From Sapria himalayana (Eukaryota > Streptophyta > Magnoliopsida > Malpighiales > Rafflesiaceae): a stretch of 64,000 nt of DNA. Below, in pieces: positions 56,880 through 64,000 of the stretch. The DNA is taken from positions 179,501 to 243,500 of the forward strand of contig JAREIK010001716.1 in assembly GCA_029783825.1 (NCBI GenBank), in the 5' to 3' direction. The stretch's first letter is position 1, and every line of letters begins with the position of its first letter. Under the pieces are notes generated by a model. That model was given only the letters and a program-made list of their open reading frames with translations, made no database searches and was not told the origin of the DNA. The translations under genes and the position numbers were made by a program.

Positions 56880-57177
56880 GAAAAAATTACCTCAACGGCA
56901 GGAGCTGAGCCTCGAACATGAAAAAATTCATGGTGGCACGACAGTGTGGTGTCGAAACCCTAATTTTTTTTAAATTAGGATTTTTTGCCCAACCAAAACA
57001 AGGCCAAACGTGATGGATTGTGCAACGGGCCCATGCCGGGCTGACCTCCACAGAACCATGCTGAGCCAGACACGGCTCGGTACAGTAATCATGTCGTGCC
57101 TGGCCCATCACGGTAGCACGATCGAACCAGCCAAAACCATGTCGGGACAACCCAGCACTGCCCATTTGACACCTCTA
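56880..57177. mobile_element. GC-rich hAT-like end inserted in Cop-D
   Basis: A sharply GC-richer island whose right end reads CATTTGACACCTCTA, complement TAGAGGTGTCAAATG, the classic tip of plant hAT elements. Words such as GGCACGACA, CCATGCCGGGCTGA and GTCGTGCCTGGCCCA resemble the islands at 50.4 and 51.7 kb. No matching left tip was found at about 56880, so this is one end of a larger element or a truncated MITE. Copia sequence resumes three bases later. Confidence 0.6.
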
Positions 57178-57610
57178 AATGCACCAGCACTAATTCATAT
57201 TAGACCAATAAATTATCATGAGTTCTCTCCTTTACAATTGGTTTTTGGTTGAGAATTAGATACTTCCCATCTAAGGTTTTTTGGGTGTGTGATATATGTT
57301 CAGATTACTCCACCTCAACGTACTAAGATGGGTCTCCAAATAAGATTATGAATGCATGTTGGATATGAGTCTCCAATGATAATCAAATATTTAGAGCCAA
57401 CAACTAGAGATTTATTTATGTCTCGTTTTGCTGATTGTCATTTTAATGAATTAGATTTTCTAACTTTAATGAAAAAAATAAACAGTTGGAAAAAACTATT
57501 AGTTGGAATCAATTGTCATTGTCTCATCTTGACCCTCGCACAAAGAAATATGAATTAGAAGTTCAAAATATTATTCATTTGCAAAATTTAGCAAATTAAT
57601 TGCCAGATGT
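57178..57610 (+). pseudogene. Cop-D integrase C-terminal remnant
   Basis: APALIHIRPINYHEFSPLQL, then VFG, a stop, ELDTSHLRFFGCVIYVQITP, PQRTKMG and VGYESPMIIKYLEPTTRDLF. This is the end of copia integrase, where LRIFGCxxYVPIxPPQRTKMGPQ and GYxSPSIIxYLEPxTGD are diagnostic (family knowledge). The catalytic core that should precede it is gone. Stops at two places and one frameshift. Confidence 0.8.
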
Positions 57611-57929
57611 ATTTACTAATCCGAGAGAGTAACTATATCTTACTTACCAGCTGTTAATGCTCCAAATAGAATTGATGTTCTTGTAAGACAATCTACTGCT
57701 TATGAACCTAAAGCATCAATGAATAATTTTCAACCAGTTGGTTCCAACAATAAAATCCTCAAAAAAGAAAAGGATCAAATTGAGGAATTGATGGCTCTAG
57801 AAGAATCCCCAGTTGTAATTCTAGAAGAAATTCAGGAACCTAAAACTTGTGATAATCAAAAGATCTTAATTACTATGTCGCAACTAGCCAAAGGTGGAAT
57901 CAAAATAAAATCAACGTCAATAAATATTT
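57611..57929 (+). pseudogene. Cop-D linker between integrase and RT
   Basis: The frame 57719-57937 (MNNFQPVGSNNKILKKEKDQ, then QEPKTCDNQKILITMSQ) is the variable, charged linker usual between copia integrase and reverse transcriptase. No catalytic motif is expected here. Confidence 0.55.
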
Positions 57930-59577
57930 TCCTATAATGTGATGCTCAACATTGTTAATGACAATAAGGACATTGATCCAAAGTCTATCGAGGAATATAG
58001 ATAGAAAGATGATTGGCCAAAATAGATAGATGCAATTGAAGCATAATTGAATTCTTTTTCAAAACATGAAGTTTTTGATCCTATTGTATGTACACCTGAT
58101 GGTGTCAAACCTATAGAATACAAATAGGTATTTGTATGAAAATGAGATGTGACAAATAAAGTTATCAAATATAAGCCATAATTAGTTGCACATGGATTCT
58201 CTCAAAGACTTGGGATTGTTTATGAAAGATGTATTCCCATGTAGTGGATGCAACTATATTTCGATATTTAATTTGTCTGGCAATACATGAAAAACTTAGT
58301 ATGTGTTTAATAGATGTAGTTACGGCTTATTTAAATGGACCACTTGACAGTGACATTTACATGAAAATCCCAGAAGAATTAAAATTACATGCAACACATA
58401 ATTCAGGTCCTCGAGAACTTTACTCGATAAAATTATGCATATATCTATATGAGTTGAAACAATCTGAACGCATGTAGTATGATCATTTTAGTGAATATTT
58501 ATTATAGAAATGATATAAGAATGATACCCTTTGCCCATGTGTATTTATTAAGAGATCTGAATCCAAGTTCATTATAATTATAGTTTATGTTGTTGACCTA
58601 AATATTATCGGATCATTGAATGAGCTTTCAGAAGCAGTAGACAACTTAAAGAAAGAATTTGAGATGAAAAATCTCGAAGAAACAAAATTTTGCCTTGGTT
58701 TGCAGATTGAACACTTAGAGGATTGAATTTTTGTTCATCAATCATCTTATATATCAAATGTGTTGAAATGATTTTATTTGGATAATGCTCATCCATTGAG
58801 CACTCTAATGGTTGTAAGGTCATTAGATGTGAATAAAGATTCTTTCCAACCTCAAATAGATGATGAAGCTTCTTAGTAATGAATTACAATATCTTAGTGC
58901 TATTGGAGCACTAATGTATCTTTCAAGACATACATGATATGATATATCATTTTCTATAAATTTGTTAGCAAGATATAATTCTTGTCCAACAAGAAGACAT
59001 TTAAATGGAATTAAACATATAGTGAGAAATCTTCAAGGTACAATGGATATGAGTCTATATTATTCCAATATACCTAAATCAGAATTAATTGGTTATGCAG
59101 ATGTGAGATATATGTCTGACCCGCATAATGTTCGATCACAAATAAACTATTAGTTCACATATAGTGATACAACCATTTTTGGCATTATACGAAACAAGCG
59201 ATTATCACCACATCTTCTAATAATCCAGAGATCATAGTAATTCATGAAACAAGTCGGGAATATTTTTGGTTAAGATCTAAAATTCATCATATCTGAGGAT
59301 CATGTGGTTTATCTTTTAGAAAGGAAGTCTCGACGACCTTGTATGAAAATAATACTACATGCATTGTTCAATTAAAAAATAGGTAAATTAAAGGGTATAG
59401 AACAAAACATATATCACCACAAATCTTTTTAACTCATGATCTACAAAAGAATAGTGATATTGATATAAAATCAATTCGTTCAACTAATAATCTAGCATAT
59501 TTATTCACCAAGACTACTACAACATTTGAAAGGCAAATTCATAGCATTGGAATACATAGGCTCCGAGGTTTAAAGTA
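57930..59577 (+). pseudogene. Cop-D RT and RNase H remnant
   Basis: RT: LNSFSKHEVFDPIV (about 58048-58090), LVAHGFSQR (about 58180), IDVVTAYLNGPLDSDIYMKI (about 58310-58370), LYELKQSERM (about 58447) and YVVD at 58586-58597, where copia RT has YVDD (second position of the Asp pair lost). RNase H: LIGYADVRYMSDPHNVRSQ (about 59085-59140), NPEIIVIHETSREYFWLR-like text (about 59225-59275) and the end near 59577. Many stops and frameshifts. Confidence 0.8.
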
Positions 59578-59670
59578 ATATTTTTTACTATACTTTTTTT
59601 TCTTCACTATAATTTTGTCCCACTAGATTTTCCTAGTAAGATTTTTAATGAGACAGTATCATGGACATCC

Positions 59671-59680
59671 AAGCGGGGGG
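59671..59680 (+). promoter_or_regulatory. Cop-D polypurine tract
   Basis: AAGCGGGGGG directly before the 3' LTR. Confidence 0.8.
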
Positions 59681-59990
59681 TATTATGAACAATATTATGA
59701 ATGTCCATAAATTTTTCATTAATCTCTTTATTATTAATATTCTTGTAACTATTATTATTCATAGATAAAATTGTATTAATTATTATGAATTATTATGTAC
59801 ACATTAAAACATTTATTTGTGTATTGGTGTATATATTCATTGACGTATTTATATACAGATTAATGTATTCATGTATTAAACCCTATAAATAAGGAGCCTT
59901 TGTATGAGTTAGTTATTACTTAAAGGAATAAGGAATCTCTCCCCTATTTCTCTTATATCTCATTCTCTATTATCCTTATATTTCATAATA
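59681..59990 (+). repeat. Cop-D 3' LTR
   Basis: 310 bp, begins TATTATGAAC and ends TTTCATAATA; otherwise parallel to 54931-55280, including the CTATAAATA box-like phrase (59883-59891) present in both. Confidence 0.8.
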
Positions 59991-60802
59991 ATATAAAACA
60001 ACCATGGTGCTGCTAGTTATTTTACAGACTAGAATAAAACCAAAAATGATAAATATTTGAGGATGTTTATAATAAAATAATATGCATGAATGAAAAGTGA
60101 ATCATTATAACATTGAAATAAAAATAGGCAACAAATTCAAAATGACCATTTAATTCCTAGTGAATAAAATAACTTATTGACAAATACAATAGCTAAGAAA
60201 TACTAAAATTTTACTAGAAAAAAAATAATATTTAATAAAAAATGAAATGATAGTGCAAATAGGAAACATTATGTGAAATAATAGCTAAAATAGTTGCAAT
60301 GACAACTAGTTTATAAATTAAAAATAGAATACGTAATTATTTAAACTTATCATAACTAAGTTATTGATGAAAGAGTGTTTGGACTTTATAAAAGATCAAA
60401 ATAATTTGGGAAATACATGAATTTATTGGGCACCAAAAATAATGGCCTTAGTAAAATAAAATTACAAATAAAATAAAATAATAAATTAACACTTTAGTAT
60501 CTATGAGAAATATACAAAATTTTTTTTTATTGTTAAACTATTAATAAAAATAAATATAAAAAGAATTTAAAAGATTACACAATGGATTAATCATAAGTAT
60601 AATTTTACTTATGACTAGCTATTTTAAGTCACATTAAAATATTATACAATGGATTACACAATATATATATTTAAGACTTTATATATATTATACTTACAAT
60701 ATTTAAAGTCACATTAATCATAGATTTTTACATATAGGTTTATCTGATGTGCTAAGATTAAAAATAGTCACTACTTTGTTATCATACCACATGAGTATCA
60801 TA
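59991..60802. other. AT-rich spacer, no gene recognised
   Basis: Begins with the ATATA copy flanking Cop-D. The rest is very AT-rich with no motif. Confidence 0.5.
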
Positions 60803-61113
60803 GAGCATCTCCCAGAGGCTCACTAAACGCCTCCGTTTAGCGATTTTAGCGAGAATTTTTCCAAAATCAATCTCTAACAGCCTCGTCAACCGACTAGCTA
60901 TTTTAAATTTCGCCCAAATCACTCGCTAGAAATAGCGAGTCTTCCTTCCTAACCAGACACATCATCATTGGCATCTTTTTTGAAAAGTAACCAAAATTCA
61001 GGTAATTTTTACGGAATGTTTCTTTTGTTTTGGCATTGTATCTCTTGGAAATCTCCTATGTTTTGAACAGTATTTCTAATTTCATATTCAATATTCATGT
61101 TTCAGTAATTTGA

Positions 61114-61146
61114 TTCGTTGCTCGAGACAAGATCTCGAGCAACGAA
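61114..61146. repeat. Perfect 14-bp hairpin
   Basis: Arms TTCGTTGCTCGAGA (61114-61127) and TCTCGAGCAACGAA (61133-61146) with the 5-base loop CAAGA. Confidence 0.95.
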
Positions 61147-61168
61147 AAAAAATTATAACAAAAACACG

Positions 61169-61252
61169 TTTTCGATTCACAAAATCATTTTTTCGTTCCA
61201 CGAAAACAAGAATTCGTGCATTGAAAACTAGTTTTCGCTACACGAATTATGT
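61169..61252. repeat. Four degenerate 21-bp repeats
   Basis: Units start at 61169, 61190, 61211 and 61232, exactly 21 bp apart. Each begins TTTTCG or AATTCG, then a variable pair and a CAC/CAT-GAA-like part. TTCG is fixed at the same place in all four. Confidence 0.7.
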
Positions 61253-61423
61253 ACATGTGTGTGCAACAGAATATAATTAAACTTTTATTTTGTTTGTTTT
61301 TTAAATTCATCTAATTTTTCCTAAACATAAATTTTAGTTTGTAATTTATGTCAAATATTTATCTAGTTTAATTTAAGTATAAATGATGAATATTTTTTTA
61401 AAATATTAAAATTATATATCAGC

Positions 61424-61545
61424 TGTGTGTGTGTGTGTGTTGTGTCTATGTTTTTTGGTGTGTTTTTGTGTGTGATTGTATGTGTGCTTATGTGTATTCT
61501 TGTGTGTGTGCTTGTTTGTGTGCTTGTGTGTGTGTGTGTGTGTAA
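61424..61545. repeat. GT-rich microsatellite
   Basis: (GT)n interrupted by CTATG, TTTT and similar; the Cys/Val-rich open frame over it is an artefact. Confidence 0.9.
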
Positions 61546-61858
61546 ACGTGTGAGATTATGTGTTGCTTATTTTATACTTAACAGGAAAGATTGTGTTGCA
61601 TATTTTCATTTTTCATTTCTATAATGATTTTGATTAATATGATTAAATAGTTTTTGTATTTATTTTAACGTGTTTCTTTATTTATATAAACTTTGTGTTT
61701 TTTTACATTATTCTAACTAATATTTTTTATTTGAAAGCACAAATTGGTCATCTAATAGATCCATTCCAGCATTGAGCATACTTCACCAATCTATTAAATA
61801 ATGGATTATATTTAGATAAAGTTATATGTTTTTATTTTTTAAAGTCTCCTCAAACAGA

Positions 61859-62150
61859 TTCCACCACCAAAAAACAAAGAGGTGGCAATCTTACCTCAGA
61901 GGAATACATTATGATAATCTCAGCATGGCTTAATTTGGATAATGTACAAAAAAATGAGCAAAAGTCTAAGACATATTGGCAAAGGGTTTGTGAGTTCTTC
62001 AACCAATACAAGCCAAAGGGATGCCCAATTCGTAGTCAAAATTCTTTGATGAATCGTTGGTCAACAATTCAGCTTACCACCAATAAAATTTGTGGGTGCT
62101 TTGCACAGATAGAAAGAATTAATCAAAGTGGGTTAACAGAGAATGACAAT
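61859..62150 (+). pseudogene. Harbinger ORF1, Myb/SANT-like exon
   Basis: Open from about 61859: STTKKQRGGNLTSEEYIMII, then SAWLNLDNVQ, WQRVCEFFNQYKPKGCPIRS, SLMNRWSTIQLTTNKICGCF and AQIERINQSGLTENDN. This is the same domain as in the Harbinger copy at 41.3-41.7 kb, where the corresponding text is IVSAWLNTSK and SRWSDINAKCSKFVGFYCQI. A CAG before 61859 could be the 3' splice site. The exon ends AAT|GTTTGA at 62150/62151, exactly where the other copy has its GTAAGA donor. The second coding exon is missing. The exon itself has no stop before the donor. Confidence 0.75.
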
Positions 62151-62239
62151 GTTTGAGATAAAGTTAAATTGCAAAGTTGTTTTTTTTTATTTGAAATGAT
62201 AATAAATATTTTAATTTCAAATTTTTTAGATATGTGATG

Positions 62240-62363
62240 CCAAAAACTTGCTTTGTTAAGACTGCCTCACTAGAAACATTGCCAATAAAACTCAATAGGA
62301 TAAAATTTGTATAAAGTAAAAATATTATAGTGTACTAATATACAATCATGTTCCCCCTTAAGT
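62240..62363 (-). repeat. Copia LTR start and polypurine tract (Cop-E)
   Basis: On the minus strand AAGGGGGAA (62351-62359) is followed by ATGATTGTATATTAGTACAC and a short stretch reading TTTTATCCTATTGAGTTTTA, the usual beginning of LTRs in the Cop-D group. Only about 110 bp of the LTR remain. Confidence 0.55.
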
Positions 62364-62379
62364 CAGCATCTTTATGTTG

Positions 62380-63440
62380 GTGCATTCTTATCTTATTTAT
62401 TAACTTTGTGAATATTGATTTTGTAATAATTTTAAAAATAGATCTACCAAATTATAACTTGATCATATATTTTGAACATTAATTTCACCATTCTTCTAAA
62501 GATCGTGTGATTGGAAAAATTTTGGTGAAAAGTGTTTAGTTTTATCTCTTTTGATTTTTTTAATGCATGAATTGTTAGATTTGGGTGGTGTTGTTGACTT
62601 ATTATTGATAGAAGAGAGCCCACATGATTCTTGAATATGGTGAATCATCGTTCTTAGCCAAATATATTCACAACTTGCTTCATGAATTACAAGAACCTCT
62701 AAATAATTTGATGACGTAGCCACTATTACCTTCTTGAGAGATCTCCAAGAGATTATAGTTCCATTGTAGTTAAAGACATACTCAGTTTGTGATTCGGCTT
62801 TATTCAGAATTAAAAGATATTTTGTATCTACATGTTCAAGTAGTTTTGCTTAGACTCGTTTAAGTAGAATAAACTCATATTTATAATTCCACTAAGATAA
62901 CATACTATATGTTTGATACCATTCCAATGTCTTCTCATTGGATCTAAACTGTACCAAGCTAATAAATTAATAGAAAAAGTAATATTTGGTTATGTATAAT
63001 TAGCAATATACATAAGGGTACCAAAAGTGCTAAGATAATATACTTTTGGACCAAGTAATACTTTATTGTTTTTCACATGCCCAAAATAAGACCTTTTTCA
63101 CATCGAGCGATCATACAATCATAGGGTTGCTTAATGGATATGATTTATCCATATTAAAATACTTCAAGATTTTTTTTATATATGAACCAACAAACCATTT
63201 GGAAAAAATTCAATCGGTGATCCAAAACAAAATTTTGTATTTTTAAGATCTTTCATTTCAAATTATTTAAATATTCAAATTACGTTAATATATTATTTTT
63301 ATGTCCTCTTTAGGAGTTCCAAATTTGGAAACCTCCTTAATTTTTTATAAAATATATACTAAACCAAACTTGATGAGACTTAGGTTCTAACCAATTCATT
63401 CACCATGCAAAAAAAAACCTTGATGATCCGAACGATCGAA
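62380..63440 (-). pseudogene. Copia RT C-terminus and RNase H remnant (Cop-E)
   Basis: Minus strand. KDLKNTKFCFGSPIEF (about 63250-63200) and NGLLVHI, then YPLSNPMIVRSLDVKK (about 63130-63080) form the end of RT. MRRHWNGIKHIVCYLSGIIN (about 62945-62885) is the start of RNase H. The frame 62723-62496 reads MATSSNYLEVLVIHEASCEY, IWLRTMIHHIQESCGL and RDKTKHFSPKFFQSHDL. It belongs to the same copia group as Cop-D (ETSREYFWLR and KHISPQIFLTHDLQ there). Integrase, gag and most LTR are missing. Stops and frameshifts throughout. Confidence 0.75.
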
Positions 63441-63477
63441 CACACCCAACAAATCATTTATTTTAGGATAAAGTAAT

Positions 63478-63653
63478 ACACACACACACACACACACATA
63501 TATCACCATACTTTGATATAGTTATATATAAATATATGTAGATATGTATGTATGTATGTATATATATATATGTCTATGTATGTATTTATATGTTTATATA
63601 AATAAATATCTCTACAAGTATCTATATATTTTTATTTATATACACATATAAAT

Positions 63654-63690
<37 letters not shown>

Positions 63691-63696
63691 CACATC

Positions 63697-63740
<44 letters not shown>

Positions 63741-63835
63741 ATATATCAATCAATATCTATCTATATAATATATAAATATAAATATATACTCTCATACGTG
63801 TGTGTAGACACACACACATACACATTTATATATCT
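63478..63835. repeat. Compound AC/AT microsatellite block
   Basis: (AC)n at 63478-63498, (TATG)n at about 63546-63560, (AC)n at 63655-63675, (AT)n at 63676-63690 and 63708-63738, and (AC)n at 63810-63820, with TATCTATA-like text between. Confidence 0.9.
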
Positions 63836-64000
63836 ATACACAAAAAGAAATGTAAATTAGTAACAACCAAATCCATTTCTAGATCTGTCGTAATATTGAA
63901 TTAATAATGTCAATATAAATGGAAAGATGCATTTTCTAAAAGGCTTCTTTCTATATTTTAGAAACAAATAAAATACTTGGGCATTTCAAATATGTATGAT
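63836..64000. other. No gene recognised
   Basis: AT-rich end of the window. Confidence 0.5.

Larger units (their letters stand above)
54931..59990 (+). mobile_element. Ty1-copia element Cop-D, rearranged
   Basis: LTRs 54931-55280 and 59681-59990 start TATTATGAA and end TAATA, so the tips form an inverted repeat (TATTATGAA against TTTCATAATA at the 3' end). ATATA lies on both outer sides (54926-54930 and 59991-59995), a possible 5-bp target duplication in low-complexity sequence. Inside are gag, protease, integrase C-terminus, RT and RNase H in copia order, all degenerate. The integrase core is replaced by a GC-rich hAT-like segment at 56880-57177. Confidence 0.85.
60803..62160 (+). mobile_element. 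PIF/Harbinger element, 3' truncated
   Basis: Starts GAGCATCTCCCAGAGGCTC, a typical Harbinger/Tourist tip, and carries an ORF1 exon on the plus strand at 61859-62150. No right tip was found before the minus-strand copia tail at 62240, which seems to have replaced it. Several hairpins and a set of 21-bp repeats lie between tip and exon. No transposase gene. Confidence 0.65.

Noticed and set aside
56887..57252. ORFs of 92 and 80 codons in the GC-rich island
   Set aside because: They result from higher GC content of the hAT-like end; the plus frame merges into the copia integrase tail.
61169..61252. CRISPR-like array
   Set aside because: Units are directly adjacent 21-bp degenerate repeats without spacers, and the sequence is from a plant.
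61427..61624. 65-codon Cys/Val-rich ORF
   Set aside because: Translation of the GT microsatellite.

Overview
This window is AT-rich intergenic DNA from a flowering plant. The evidence is plant-type Ty1-copia and Athila-type Ty3-gypsy retrotransposons, an L1-type LINE, PIF/Harbinger elements with their Myb/SANT-like ORF1 gene and Tourist-like MITEs, and hAT elements with GC-rich ends. I cannot name the species. I found no intact host gene, no tRNA or rRNA gene and no CRISPR array. Every coding segment I recognise belongs to a transposable element, and all are broken by stops, frameshifts or deletions.

Layout. 1-9240: an Athila-like gypsy element (long LTR, decayed tRNA-Asp-type primer site, gag and protease remnants, second LTR), with no reverse transcriptase left. 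10.7-14.2 kb: copia element Cop-A (LTRs, primer site, pol; gag lost). 15.1-15.7 kb: hAT scrap and a fold-back element. 16.2-16.8 kb: dispersed repeat P, copy 1. 16.8-21.5 kb: copia element Cop-B, its pol split by a small element rich in GATATATC palindromes. 22.6-24.7 kb: repeat X, with a minisatellite and a GAGCTC-rich core. 25.2-26.9 kb: a diverged Athila LTR. 26.9-27.8 kb: microsatellites. 28.6-37.9 kb: a LINE with a perfect 15-bp target duplication, itself split by copia element Cop-C (29660-34698).

39.7-43.9 kb: a third Athila LTR copy carrying a 1,857-bp Harbinger element; the LTR at base 1 preserves the empty insertion site. 44.0-48.7 kb: Tourist-like MITEs in opposite orientations, repeat P copy 2 and a Harbinger ORF1 scrap. 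50.4-53.2 kb: a hAT remnant interrupted by a small hAT-like element with a 26-bp perfect palindrome. 53.2-54.7 kb: repeat Y, an inverted copy of X. 54.9-60.0 kb: copia element Cop-D, whose integrase core is replaced by a GC-rich hAT-like end. 60.8-62.2 kb: a second Harbinger element with a 14-bp perfect hairpin and 21-bp spaced repeats. 62.2-63.4 kb: a minus-strand copia tail. The window ends in microsatellites.

The elements form nests (repeat, then LINE, then Cop-C; Athila LTR, then Harbinger; hAT, then hAT MITE; Cop-B, then GATATATC element), which gives relative insertion ages. The best candidate for something undescribed is the X/Y repeat family: two inverted copies about 30 kb apart that share flanks, a short reading frame and a core packed with GAGCTC sites. 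No functional multi-gene system is visible.
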